DNA of 60,417 nt from the NCBI RefSeq assembly GCF_016786305.1, contig NZ_JADWYV010000025.1. The stretch is one strand, 5' to 3'. This DNA comes from Pseudofrankia nepalensis (lineage in GTDB: Bacteria; Actinomycetota; Actinomycetes; Frankiales; Frankiaceae). The position numbers and the translations under genes are program-made. This document shows, piece by piece, positions 1 through 8,227 of this stretch; the first letter of the stretch is position 1; every line of letters begins with the position of its first letter. The notes below the pieces were generated by a model. The model was given only the letters and a program-made list of their open reading frames with translations. It made no database searches and had not been told where the DNA came from.

Positions 1-60
1 GGGGGGGCGCGGCCCCCCCCCCCGGTGCCCCCCCCGGCCGGCCCCCCGGCGGGGGGGGGC
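1..60. other. G/C homopolymer stretch at the window edge, probable assembly artefact
   Basis: The first 60 bases are almost only runs of G and C with no readable coding or structural pattern. The adjacent reading frame looks like real protein up to about position 85 and then dissolves into Gly/Ala/Arg low complexity. This is what a poor-quality contig end looks like, so nothing biological should be read from it. Confidence 0.7.
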
Positions 61-101
61 CGGGGGGCCACGCGGGCGCCGCCGGCCAGCTCGCCGCCAT
101 C

Positions 102-1130
102 GTGGTTCCCGCCTCCCGCCCGGCTCATAACCTGACCAGCGCGATGGAACTGGCCGTCTCGGTGGGCGCCGAGCTGGTCGCGCTGTGCAGTGGGGGAACG
201 GAGGCCACCCAGGTCGTCGAGCAGGCGCGTACCATGCCCGGGCTGCGCGCCGCGGTGGTGGACCTCGCCGACGGATACAAGAACGACAAGCTCGACGAGT
301 TCGAGACGGCCCATGTGCTCGGCGCGGCTCCCGCCTACCTTGGCGACCTCAGTCTCAAGCGGAATCTCGGACTGCTGCTCGGCGCCGCGGCGGGGTGGCG
401 CTCGCTGCTCTTCCTGGACGACGACATCCGGGATGTCGAACCGATGCTCGTCCGCGAGGCCGCGGCGGGACTGCGTCATTTCGATGCCGTCGGCATGATC
501 GCGCGTGATTTCCCGGACAACTCGGTCGTCTGTCACGCCAACCGACTCGCCGGCGGGCGGCAGGACGTCTTCGTCAGCGGGTCCGCTCTTCTGGTCGACT
601 CCTCAAGGGATGTCAGCTTCTTCCCCCGCATCTACAACGAGGACTGGTTCTTCCTCTTCGACATCGTCCAGCGTGGCGCGCTTGGCGCCACCGGTTACGT
701 CCGACAGCTGGAATTCGATCCGTACGCGAACCCGCGGCGCGCGGCCGATGAGGAGTTCGGCGACGTGCTTGCTGAGGGCCATATGGCACTGATGCACGCC
801 GGAAGCGTCGACGAAGCGAAGAGCCCGGATTTCTGGGCGAAGTTCTTGGAGGAACGCGGGCGGTTCGTCAAGGATATCCGGCGGCGGCTGGAAGCGAACT
901 CGGGTCTGAACCACGCCCAGGCCGCCGCCGCCCGGTGCGCGCTGCGTACCGCCGACCTGACCCGGTCCGAGATCCGCCCCGAGTACCTGGCCGACTATGT
1001 TCAGCACTGGCGGGCAGACCTTGCCCGTTGGCGCCGGCTCCGGTCCAGGCTGGTCGCCGGTTCCTCGCTTGCCGACGGACTGAGGGCGCTGGAACTCATG
1101 GACCGGACGAAGCTGCTCGGCGGCCGGTGA
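102..1130 (+). CDS. Glycosyltransferase-like protein, 5' end uncertain
   Basis: Predicted transferase of about 342 residues. Visible: a hydrophobic strand running into LFLDDDI (residues ~103-109), which resembles the DxD metal/nucleotide-sugar site of GT-A glycosyltransferases, and a later acidic NEDWFF motif (~179-184) of the kind found near the acceptor site. No signal peptide or membrane segment is evident, so a cytoplasmic role in sugar transfer is likely; donor and acceptor cannot be read. The GTG at 102 is only the first usable start: the frame is open upstream and encodes the plausible residues QLAAI directly before it, so the true N-terminus probably lies in the damaged first ~100 bases. 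It converges with the acetyltransferase gene that follows. The family call is moderately sure. Confidence 0.65.
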   Translation: MVPASRPAHNLTSAMELAVSVGAELVALCSGGTEATQVVEQARTMPGLRAAVVDLADGYKNDKLDEFETAHVLGAAPAYLGDLSLKRNLGLLLGAAAGWRSLLFLDDDIRDVEPMLVREAAAGLRHFDAVGMIARDFPDNSVVCHANRLAGGRQDVFVSGSALLVDSSRDVSFFPRIYNEDWFFLFDIVQRGALGATGYVRQLEFDPYANPRRAADEEFGDVLAEGHMALMHAGSVDEAKSPDFWAKFLEERGRFVKDIRRRLEANSGLNHAQAAAARCALRTADLTRSEIRPEYLADYVQHWRADLARWRRLRSRLVAGSSLADGLRALELMDRTKLLGGR

Positions 1131-1186
1131 CCGGGACACGCGGCAAGGGCTGCTTGCCCGCCAGACAAAATCGGGTCGAAGGTCGG

Positions 1187-1696
1187 TCAGTCGGGTGGAT
1201 CGCCGAGATGTCTGATCATTCGGACCTCTTGGCGGCTGGAATCGGTGGGAAAGGGCTGGGCTAGTCCGGTCCGCTGGAATCCGAGGCGTTCGTACAATGC
1301 GATGGCCGGCACGTTGTTGTCGGCCACCCATAGCGACAGGGAGGTGGCCGCGTCATCCGCGGCCCACGCCGCGACAGTCTCGACCAGGCTGTGGGCGACC
1401 CCGCGACGGCGCCAGGGAGGCGCGACCCAGAGACTCAGCAGGTGGCGGTCGTCGGGGGAGTCGCCGAACTCGGCCGAGCCGGCGACGAGGCCCACCTGAT
1501 GCTGGTCCTCCCAGGCGACGAACCAGGAGCAGCTTTCCATCCGGGTGTGCCAGTCGGACTCGGCGAAGCCGCTCTCCCGCGTGGCGGTCGAGGCGAAGGC
1601 TGCGGGAGCATCGGTCAGCGCCTGTAGGCGTAGCTCACGCAGTACGGCCCACTCCCCCTTGTCGAGAGTGCGGATCTCGATGCTGTGGGTCACCAT
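1187..1696 (-). CDS. GNAT family N-acetyltransferase
   Basis: GCN5-related acetyltransferase of 169 residues that should move an acetyl group from acetyl-CoA to an amine; the substrate is unknown. The acetyl-CoA loop is visible as a beta strand followed by VAPPWRRRGVA (motif A, R/Q-x-x-G-x-A/G type), and the C-terminal half carries the usual ALYERLGFQ element. Length fits a single GNAT domain with no extra domain or signal. It is transcribed towards the glycosyltransferase-like gene and stands alone, so the context says nothing about substrate. A possible leaderless or weakly translated GTG start at 1696 gives the sequence MVTHSIEIRTL. Fold assignment is secure; the biological role is not. 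Confidence 0.85.
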   Translation of the reverse strand: MVTHSIEIRTLDKGEWAVLRELRLQALTDAPAAFASTATRESGFAESDWHTRMESCSWFVAWEDQHQVGLVAGSAEFGDSPDDRHLLSLWVAPPWRRRGVAHSLVETVAAWAADDAATSLSLWVADNNVPAIALYERLGFQRTGLAQPFPTDSSRQEVRMIRHLGDPPD

Positions 1697-2309
1697 TCAA
1701 CGGTGACAGAGTCCGCCGCCTGGTTCATCTGTTACCGAGGTCGGTGAACTGTGACCAGCGGTTGTATTACGGCCGCGCACCGCCGCTCACTCGTCCCCGT
1801 CGGAGGCTCGCCCATCGGGTGCACAATCGAGACGACATCACTGGACATCGCTGGCCGTCGCGGGCGGCTCTGCATCCGGTGGTGCCCACGGCGTGGTTGG
1901 TCGTTCCGTACCTATCCGCCCTGGAGCCTCGTGGAGCGCGGCCGCCGACGAGACGCCCGGTCCGTCGTCGTCTCCCGGGCCGTCGGGCGTGGCACGTAGG
2001 TGGCGGCCCGTGGCTGGGTTCTGGGCTGGGCCTGCCCGGCGGAACCCGGGCCGGACGCGCACGGGGAAGTGCGGCCGTCGGGCGAGGTCCGCTGCCGTCC
2101 CGCGCGCAATCGCCACCAGAACAGCCAGAACGGCAGGCGGCGCCGAGACGGTGGCGGCGACCGGCGCGTGCCCGCTCAGGTGGGCGCCTTCGGGGGTGTG
2201 GACCTGCCGGGTTCCGTCTGGTGGAGGGCGGGGTTGACGGGGGTGGGGCGAAGAACTCCATCATGTCGATGGAAATTGGGTGGATGTCGATCGACGCTGT
2301 GGAGGCTCC
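1697..2309. other. Intergenic stretch upstream of carbonic anhydrase, with a weak promoter candidate
   Basis: About 600 bases without a convincing gene; the long open frames here are low-complexity Arg/Pro/Gly products of high GC. Near its end TTGACG (2234-2239) is followed 19 bases later by CATCAT (2259-2264), which could be a -35/-10 pair. A short inverted repeat CCATC-5-GATGG (2258-2272) overlaps the -10 and could be an operator. Both are only pattern matches. Confidence 0.3.
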
Positions 2310-2798
2310 GTGTCCGTCACGGATGAGTACCTGGCAAACAACACCGTCTACGCGCAGAGCTTCGCGGGTCCGCTGCCGCTGCCGCCGGCCCGGCAGGTCG
2401 CCGTCGTCGCCTGCATGGACGCGCGGCTCAACGTCTACGGGATCCTCGGGCTCGCCGAGGGCGAGGCGCATGTGATCCGCAACGCCGGTGGGGTGGTCAC
2501 CGACGACGCGATCCGGTCGCTGGCGATCAGCCAGCGCCTGCTCGGCACCAGGGAGATCATCCTGATTCACCACACCGAGTGCGGGATGGTGACCTTCACC
2601 GACGACGCCTTCAAGCGCGCGATCCAGGACGAGACCGGTATCAAGCCCGCCTGGGCCGCGGAGGCGTTCCCGGACCTCGACGAGGATGTGCGCCAGTCGA
2701 TCGCCCGGATCAAGGCCAGCCCGTTCATCCCCCACCGGGACGCCGTCCGGGGCTTCGTCTTCGACGTCGCCACCGGCCTGCTCAAGGAGATCGTCTGA
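2310..2798 (+). CDS. canA: Beta-class carbonic anhydrase (Rv1284/CanA type)
   Basis: Zinc enzyme that interconverts CO2 and bicarbonate, supplying bicarbonate to carboxylases and buffering cytoplasmic pH. With the GTG at 2310 the protein has 162 residues. The zinc ligands fall at Cys35, His88 and Cys91 (ACMDAR and HHTECG) and the Asp37/Arg39 pair follows the first Cys, the same numbering I recall for M. tuberculosis Rv1284, which supports this start. A GGAGG sits 4 nt before it (2301-2305). Longer starts only add Arg/Gly-rich residues that do not fit the family. It converges with the adenosine deaminase gene, leaving 10 bases between the stops. Annotation is secure. Confidence 0.93.
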   Translation: MSVTDEYLANNTVYAQSFAGPLPLPPARQVAVVACMDARLNVYGILGLAEGEAHVIRNAGGVVTDDAIRSLAISQRLLGTREIILIHHTECGMVTFTDDAFKRAIQDETGIKPAWAAEAFPDLDEDVRQSIARIKASPFIPHRDAVRGFVFDVATGLLKEIV

Positions 2799-2808
2799 CC
2801 CTCGGTGG

Positions 2809-3897
2809 TCAGGACGGCGCGAGACGGGCGGCCAGGGCCGCGGCCTCGGCGGTGACGCGGGTGCGCAGGGCGCGCTTGGCGTCGGGGTCGAGCCAGGTGG
2901 CCTCGACGCCGTCGAGGGCGATGGTGACCATGTCGTCGAAGGTGTAGCCGAAGGCCTCGGCGACCGAGGTGTACTCGTAGCCGAGGTCGAGGTCGGTCAT
3001 CGCCGGGTCGTCGGTGTTCACGGTCGCGAGCAGGCCGGCGGCACGCATCGCCGGGTAGGGGTGGTCGGCGAGCGCCGGGAACGCGTTGGCGATCCGGATG
3101 TTGGAGTTGGGGCAGACGGTGAGCGGGATCCGCTCGGCCGCGAACCGGCGGACCAGCTCCGGGTCGTCGACCAGCGAGAGCCCGTGGTCGACGCGTTCGG
3201 CGCCCAGCACGTCGACCACCGCGGCGATCGCCGACGGCGGCGAGTTCTCGCCCTGGTGGCCGGTCAGGCGGAACCCGGCCGCCGCGGCGGCCCGGTACGC
3301 CTCCGTGAACGACACCGGGTCGACGCCGAGCTCGGTCGAGTCCATCCCGACGCCGAGCACCCGCTCGATGCCGGGCGCGCCCGCGCGGCGCAGCTCGCCG
3401 AGTTCCGTCACCATGTCCAGCCCGGCCGCCGGGCCGAACGCGCGGTCGATGTCGGCGATGAGCATCGCCTTCGACCCGGTCTGGGCCTCCGCCGCCGCGA
3501 TCCCCTCGGCCAGCCCGGCGACGACGTCGCCCAGCCGCTGGCCACCGGCCAGGTGACGGGCGGGGGTGAAGAACATCTCCGCGTAGACCCGCCCGTGGGC
3601 GGCGGCGTCGAGCACGCTCTCGTACCCGAGCCGCGCCCAGTCGTCCCGGCCCGCCAGCGTCGACTGGACCAGCCAGAAGATCGACAGGAACTCGTCGAGC
3701 GAGCCGTACGAGTACAGCTCGTCGAGGTTCTCGGTCGGCAGGGCGAGCCCGCCCCGGTGGGCCAGCTCGATCACCGTTCCCGGCCGCATCGTGCCCTCGA
3801 CGTGGCAGTGCAGCTCCACCTTCGGCAGCAGGTCCAGCGCGGTGGCCAGGTCGAGCGGCTCCATGCCCGTCGTGCCCGTTGTCGTGCCCTGCCCCAT
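2809..3897 (-). CDS. add: Adenosine deaminase family protein
   Basis: Zinc amidohydrolase of 362 residues, predicted to deaminate adenosine (or a related aminopurine) in purine salvage. The family signature is visible: KVELHCHVEG with the two metal-binding His at 30 and 32, a HQGEN motif where many ADAs have HAGE, CPNSNIRI, and NTDDPA holding the catalytic Asp pair. The HQGEN variant and the CPNSN motif leave open an adenine-deaminase-like or other specificity. A GGAGG 7 nt upstream supports the ATG at 3897. The gene is followed in the same direction upstream by another deaminase gene (start 5394), so the two may form a purine-catabolic operon. Confidence 0.88.
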   Translation of the reverse strand: MGQGTTTGTTGMEPLDLATALDLLPKVELHCHVEGTMRPGTVIELAHRGGLALPTENLDELYSYGSLDEFLSIFWLVQSTLAGRDDWARLGYESVLDAAAHGRVYAEMFFTPARHLAGGQRLGDVVAGLAEGIAAAEAQTGSKAMLIADIDRAFGPAAGLDMVTELGELRRAGAPGIERVLGVGMDSTELGVDPVSFTEAYRAAAAAGFRLTGHQGENSPPSAIAAVVDVLGAERVDHGLSLVDDPELVRRFAAERIPLTVCPNSNIRIANAFPALADHPYPAMRAAGLLATVNTDDPAMTDLDLGYEYTSVAEAFGYTFDDMVTIALDGVEATWLDPDAKRALRTRVTAEAAALAARLAPS

Positions 3898-3942
3898 CCC
3901 AGCGCCTCCGCGGCTAGAAAGATCTCAGACCCGAATCCCCGA

Positions 3943-5394
3943 TCAGACCCGTGTCGCGGCGGCCGGGACGGGTCCCGCGTCCTCGACGGCGGCCTGGATG
4001 CCCGTCGCGATCGTCCGGTGCCGGGCCAGCATCTCGTCCAGCGCGGGGTGCGTCGGCACCCCGTCCTCGACGACGAGGCGCCCGGCGACGACAGTGTGCC
4101 GCGCGGCGACCGGTCCGCAGCGCAGCCACGCCTCGACGGGGTCCGACAGGGCGCCCGCGAACGCGACCCCGGTCAGCGGCCAGACGACCAGGTCGCCGAC
4201 CGCGCCGACGGACAGCTCGCCGATCTCGCCGACCCGCCCCAGGCAGCCCGCGCCGCCCCTCGTCGCGATCTCGAGCGCGTCCCGCGCCGACATCGCCGCC
4301 GAGCCGTGCCGCAGCCGGCCCAGCAGCATCGCCGTGCGAGCCTCCAGCCACAGCGACGCCGCGTCCGCCGAGCTCGACCCGTCGCAGCCAAGGCCCACCG
4401 GTGCCCCGGCGGCGCGCAGCTCGGCGACTGGCGCGAGGCCGCCGCCGAGGATCATGTTGCTGCTCGGGCAGTGCGCCACCCCGGTGCCCCAGGCGCCCAG
4501 CCGGGCGACCTCCTCGGGGTTCGGGCAGATGCAGTGCGCGACCCAGGACCGGTCGCCGCCCCAGCCGACCTCGGCGAAGTGGTCGATGGGCCGACGGCCG
4601 TAGACCGCGAGGCAGTACTCGTCCTCCTCCGGGTCCTCCGCGAGGTGGGTGTGCAGCCGGACGTCGAGCTGCTCGGCCAGCTCGGCCGTCGCCTTCATCA
4701 GCTCGGGGCTGACCGAGAACGGCGAGCACGGCGCCAGCGCGACCCGCACCATCGCGCCGTGGCCCGGGTCGTGGTGCGCGGCGACGAGCCGGGCCGACTC
4801 GGCGAGGATCTCGTCCGGGTCCTGGACCACCGAGTCCGGCGGCAGCCCGCCGTCCTTCTTCGACAGCGACATCGAGCCGCGCGTCGGGTGAAAGCGCATG
4901 CCCAGCGCGCGGGCGGCGGCGATCTCCGCGGAGATCAGGTCGCCGCCGCCCTTCGGGTGCACGTAGAGGTGGTCCGTGGTGGTCGTGCAGCCGCCGAGGG
5001 CGAGTTCGGTGAGGCCGACATAGGCGGAGACGTGCACCGCTTCCTCGTCCAGGCGTGACCACAGCGGGTAGAGCGTGGTCAGCCACTGGAAGAGTGTGCC
5101 GTGCAGCGACGGCGCGAAGGCCCGGGTGAGGTTCTGGTAGATGTGATGGTGGGTGTTGACCAGCCCCGGGGTGACCAGGCAGCCGTCGGCACGCAGCACG
5201 CGCCTGGCCGCCGGCGGCTCGTCACCGGCGGCGCCGACGCCGGTCACCAGTCCGTCGGTGATCGCCACCCAGCCGCCGGGCAGCTCACGGCGTTCGGCGT
5301 CGACGGTCGCGACCAGCTCGGCTCCGGCCACCAGCAGGTCGGCCGGCTGGCCATCCAGGGTGGCGGGAGAGGGAGAGTCCGGGTGCGTGGTCAT
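3943..5394 (-). CDS. Amidohydrolase, 8-oxoguanine deaminase-like
   Basis: TRZ/ATZ-type amidohydrolase of 483 residues. Motifs: the metal-binding NTHHHIYQNLTRA, then HTHLAED, HC(I)CPN, and GCDGSSS near the end, an arrangement shared with bacterial 8-oxoguanine and related purine deaminases. It would therefore deaminate an oxidised or unusual guanine-like base, clearing it from the salvage pool. The ATG at 5394 is preferred because it begins MTTHPDSPSP and leaves a short divergent gap to the methyltransferase; an upstream start at 5448 would overlap that gene. No clear Shine-Dalgarno is seen. It is followed downstream by the adenosine deaminase gene on the same strand. Other cytosine- or triazine-type substrates are possible. 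Confidence 0.8.
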   Translation of the reverse strand: MTTHPDSPSPATLDGQPADLLVAGAELVATVDAERRELPGGWVAITDGLVTGVGAAGDEPPAARRVLRADGCLVTPGLVNTHHHIYQNLTRAFAPSLHGTLFQWLTTLYPLWSRLDEEAVHVSAYVGLTELALGGCTTTTDHLYVHPKGGGDLISAEIAAARALGMRFHPTRGSMSLSKKDGGLPPDSVVQDPDEILAESARLVAAHHDPGHGAMVRVALAPCSPFSVSPELMKATAELAEQLDVRLHTHLAEDPEEDEYCLAVYGRRPIDHFAEVGWGGDRSWVAHCICPNPEEVARLGAWGTGVAHCPSSNMILGGGLAPVAELRAAGAPVGLGCDGSSSADAASLWLEARTAMLLGRLRHGSAAMSARDALEIATRGGAGCLGRVGEIGELSVGAVGDLVVWPLTGVAFAGALSDPVEAWLRCGPVAARHTVVAGRLVVEDGVPTHPALDEMLARHRTIATGIQAAVEDAGPVPAAATRV

Positions 5395-5429
5395 GGGGGC
5401 CGATTCTGCTGGCCTGGGATTACGCGCGC

Positions 5430-6299
5430 ATGACGCGGCCGATCCCACAAGTCCCGCCGGCGTCCGCGCTGCCGACGGCGCTGACCGTCGTGCCCGTCGA
5501 CGACCCGGCCGACCCGCGGGTGACCGACTACCTCGCGCTCACCGACGTCGCGCTCCGGCGCCGCAGGGAGCCAGCCGAGGGCCTGTTCATCGCCGAAGGA
5601 GAGCGGGTGATCTACCGCGCGCTGCGGGCCGGTTACCAGCCGCGCTCGGTGCTGGTCTCACCCAACCGGTTGGACGCGGTGCCGACGGAGATCGGCTCGG
5701 ATGTACCCGTTTACCTGGCCGGCCCGGAGATCATGGCCCAGATCACAGGATTCGAGGTGCACCGGGGCGCGCTCGCCGCTATGGCGCGCCACCCGGACCG
5801 CGACCCGGCCGAACTGCTCTCCTGGGCGCTGCGGGTCCTCGTCCTCGAGGACCTCGTCTCGCACACCAACCTGGGCGCGATCTTCCGCTCGGCCGCCGGC
5901 CTCGGCATGGACGCCATCCTGCTCAGCCCGCGCTGCGCCGACCCGCTGTACCGGCGGTCGGTCCGTGTCTCGATGGGCGAGGTCTTCGCGGTCCCCTACG
6001 CCCGGCTGGATCCCTGGCCCGCGAGCCTCGCCGCGCTGACGGACCGCGGCTTCGAGGCGCTCGCGCTGACCCCCGCCGCCGACGCGACCGACCTGGCGGC
6101 CCTGCGCCCCGCCCCGGACGCGCGGATCGCCGTCCTGCTCGGCACCGAGGGTGAGGGCCTGTCGGTCGCCGCCCAGGCCGCCGCCACCCGTCGCGTCCGT
6201 ATCCCCATGGCCGCCGGCGTCGACTCCCTCAACGTGGCGGCCACCGCCGCCATCGCCTGCTACGCCCTCGGCCGCCCACCTTCCCCACCGATTGGCTAG
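5430..6299 (+). CDS. TrmH/SpoU family RNA 2'-O-methyltransferase
   Basis: SPOUT methyltransferase of 289 residues that uses S-adenosylmethionine to methylate ribose 2'-OH in rRNA or tRNA. The three SpoU motifs are clear: NLGAIFRSAAGLG (motif 1), LLGTEGEGL (motif 2) and IPMAAGVDSLNVAATAAI (motif 3), which together make the knotted SAM-binding fold. An N-terminal substrate-binding domain of the L30e-like kind (about residues 25-110, containing GLFIAEGERV) precedes it. The ATG at 5430 is divergent from the deaminase gene with only ~35 bases between. The exact RNA target cannot be deduced. Confidence 0.9.
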   Translation: MTRPIPQVPPASALPTALTVVPVDDPADPRVTDYLALTDVALRRRREPAEGLFIAEGERVIYRALRAGYQPRSVLVSPNRLDAVPTEIGSDVPVYLAGPEIMAQITGFEVHRGALAAMARHPDRDPAELLSWALRVLVLEDLVSHTNLGAIFRSAAGLGMDAILLSPRCADPLYRRSVRVSMGEVFAVPYARLDPWPASLAALTDRGFEALALTPAADATDLAALRPAPDARIAVLLGTEGEGLSVAAQAAATRRVRIPMAAGVDSLNVAATAAIACYALGRPPSPPIG

Positions 6300-6331
6300 T
6301 AAGGGCTGGACGCACAGCGGCACGTTCGACC

Positions 6332-6360
6332 CCCCGCCGCTCGGTAGCCCATCGGCGGGG
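6332..6360. terminator. Hairpin between convergent genes
   Basis: An 8-bp inverted repeat CCCCGCCG / CGGCGGGG with a 13-nt loop lies between the stops of the methyltransferase (+) and the ureohydrolase (-). It could end transcription from both sides. No U-tract is present. Confidence 0.45.
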
Positions 6361-6399
6361 ACCCCGCGGCAGGGTTGAGGCAGAAGAACCGCTTGGGGG

Positions 6400-7452
6400 T
6401 CAGGGCGGGGAGCCAGGGAGGTCGGGAGCGCCTCCGGCGGCGGCGCGGCGGCGGTGGGCGAGCGCGGCGAAGACCTCCATGGCGACCCGGTGGGCGCTGT
6501 TGACCGTGGTGTCGGCGTGGTCGTAGGGCGGGGAGACCTCGACGATGTCCGCCGCCACCAGCGGGGTGTCGAGCGCGATCTGGCGGACGGCGCGCAGCAG
6601 GTCGGCCGGGTTCATGCCGCCGGGCTCCGGGGTGCCGGTACCCGGCGCGAAGCCCGGGTCGAGCACGTCGATGTCGACGGACAGGTACAGCGCCTTGCAG
6701 CCGTCGACCGCCTGCGCGATCGCGTCGGCGATGACCGCCCGCGAGCCGCGCTCCCAGATCTCGTGCATCAGGTGCCAGCGCAGCCCATTCTCCTGCATCC
6801 AGGCGAAGACGTCTGCCGGCGGCCAGTAGCCGCGTAGCCCGACCTGGACGAAGTTGCTGCCGCGGACCGCGCCCGACTCGATCAGCCGGCGCATCGGGGT
6901 GCCGTGCGAGGCCAGGTTGCCGTCGATGATGTCGGCGGTGTCGGCGTGCGCGTCGAAGTGCAGCAGGCCCACCTCGCCCCAGCCGACCGCTTCGGCCACC
7001 GCCGTCGCCGCCGGCCACGTGATCGAATGGTCGCCACCGAGGATGAGCGGAAAGATCCCGTTACGCGCGACCTCGTGAACCTTGGCCCGGATGTTCGCGT
7101 GCGAGGCTTCGGTCAACCCGTGCGGGCAGTGCGCGTCGCCCGCGTCGACGACGTCGAGCCACTCGAAGATCTCGATGCCGAGGTCGAGGTGGAAGGTGCC
7201 CGGGTCGTAGGCCTGCGCGCGCAGCGCGCGCGGGCCGAACCGGGCACCGGGCCGGTTGGTCGTCGAGATGTCGAACGGGGCGCCGACGACGGCCACGTCG
7301 GGGCGCCGCTCGAGCAGCTCGGCCTCGGTCTCCAGCCACGGCCGGCCGCAGAACGTCGCGAGCCCGGCGAAGCCCTGCCCGTCCGGCTTGCCGCCCGCGG
7401 CCTCGCGTGCCGCGTACGGCGGGACCGGGCGGCCCGGCGTCCCGTCCGCCAC
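6400..7452 (-). CDS. Agmatinase/arginase family ureohydrolase
   Basis: Binuclear manganese ureohydrolase of about 350 residues that splits a guanidino compound into urea and an amine. The metal-binding motifs are present in order: GGDHSITW, LLHFDAHADT and SVDIDVLDPGFAPGTGTPEP. That set is typical of agmatinase and guanidinobutyrase-like enzymes; substrate cannot be fixed by eye. The GTG at 7452 is chosen because a GAGGAGA sits 9 nt upstream and the product then begins VADGTPGRPVPPYAAR, a normal length. The frame is open to 7707, but the extra N-terminus (repeats of EPDGDT) is the antisense reading of the 18-bp repeats in the neighbouring DUF2752 gene and is almost certainly not translated. 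Confidence 0.85.
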   Translation of the reverse strand: MADGTPGRPVPPYAAREAAGGKPDGQGFAGLATFCGRPWLETEAELLERRPDVAVVGAPFDISTTNRPGARFGPRALRAQAYDPGTFHLDLGIEIFEWLDVVDAGDAHCPHGLTEASHANIRAKVHEVARNGIFPLILGGDHSITWPAATAVAEAVGWGEVGLLHFDAHADTADIIDGNLASHGTPMRRLIESGAVRGSNFVQVGLRGYWPPADVFAWMQENGLRWHLMHEIWERGSRAVIADAIAQAVDGCKALYLSVDIDVLDPGFAPGTGTPEPGGMNPADLLRAVRQIALDTPLVAADIVEVSPPYDHADTTVNSAHRVAMEVFAALAHRRRAAAGGAPDLPGSPP

Positions 7453-7534
7453 GTCCGGTGTCTCCTCGCCCTCGGTCCAGGCACTCCGTGCCAGAAGCCC
7501 TCGTTCTGGGAAGCCTCGTTCTACGCTGCCCAGT

Positions 7535-8194
7535 ATGAGTCGTCCGGCCGAATCCGGCCTTCCGGCGGCACCCAGCGCCGTCGCGGCGCCGGAAACCGCG
7601 AGGCCACCTGGTTTCGCGGCGCCGTCGGGCTCCGTGTCACCGTCGGGCTCCGTGTCACCGTCGGGCTCCACCTCGCCGTCGGGCTCCACGCGACCGTCGG
7701 TCTCCATGCCGCGGTCGGGGTCGGGGACGGCGCCCGCCGACGCCCACCTGGCGGGTGGGCCGCCGGCCGGCGCGGCGACGCGGCGCTGGTCGCGCCGCGC
7801 CAGGCTCGGCGGGTATCTGGGCGTCGCCGCGGCCGCCGTGGCGGGCTCGACGATGGTCTACCTGGTCGACCCGGCCGAGCCGGGCCATTACCCGACGTGT
7901 CCGTTCAAGTGGGCGACCGGTGGCCTGGACTGTCCCGGCTGCGGCTCGATGCGCGGCCTGCACCAGGCGCTGCACGGCCACCTCGGCGCCGCGGCGGACT
8001 ACAACCTCTTCTTCGTGATCGCCGCGCCGCTGCTCCTGCTTGGCTGGTTCGTCGCCGTGGGCCGGCTGCTCGGCCTGCCGATCCGGACGCCACGCATGCC
8101 GGTCGCGATCTACCGGGCGCTGCCGGTACTCGTCGTCGCCTACTGGATCGTGCGCAACACCCCAGGTCCTGTGGGCGACTGGCTGCACTCGTAG
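7535..8194 (+). CDS. DUF2752 membrane protein with Ser/Pro repeat N-terminus
   Basis: Protein of 219 residues. The C-terminal two thirds carry the DUF2752 signature: a membrane helix (YLGVAAAAVAGSTMVYLV) then CPFKWATGGLDCPGCGSMRG with three Cys, a conserved His in the following ALHGH, and two further hydrophobic segments ending VAYWIVRNT. The role of the family is not known; the Cys/His set suggests metal or redox chemistry at the membrane. The N-terminal ~85 residues are disordered and contain a PSGS(V/T)(S/R) repeat encoded by 18-bp DNA repeats. The ATG at 7535 is preceded by TACGCT (7522-7527) with a 7-nt gap, which fits a leaderless mRNA. It is divergent from the ureohydrolase gene. Confidence 0.8.
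   Translation: MSRPAESGLPAAPSAVAAPETARPPGFAAPSGSVSPSGSVSPSGSTSPSGSTRPSVSMPRSGSGTAPADAHLAGGPPAGAATRRWSRRARLGGYLGVAAAAVAGSTMVYLVDPAEPGHYPTCPFKWATGGLDCPGCGSMRGLHQALHGHLGAAADYNLFFVIAAPLLLLGWFVAVGRLLGLPIRTPRMPVAIYRALPVLVVAYWIVRNTPGPVGDWLHS
7622..7705. repeat. 18-bp tandem repeat inside the DUF2752 gene, about 4.7 copies
   Basis: Units begin at 7622, 7640, 7658, 7676 and 7694 with core CCGTCGGGCTCC; the first two are identical and later ones drift. The unit is a multiple of three, so copy number can change without breaking the frame. On the opposite strand it produces a spurious repeat extension in front of the ureohydrolase. Confidence 0.85.
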
Positions 8195-8227
8195 CCTCGC
8201 GCCGGCGGACCTGCCCCGCACGGCGGG

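Noticed and set aside
2686..5058. Very long + strand open frame over the deaminase genes
   Set aside because: The minus strand encodes two clear amidohydrolase-family enzymes with catalytic motifs; the + product is Arg/Gly/Val filler.
7453..7707. N-terminal extension of the ureohydrolase with EPDGDT repeats
   Set aside because: It is the antisense reading of the 18-bp repeats in the DUF2752 gene; a good ribosome site at 7452 gives a normal-length enzyme.
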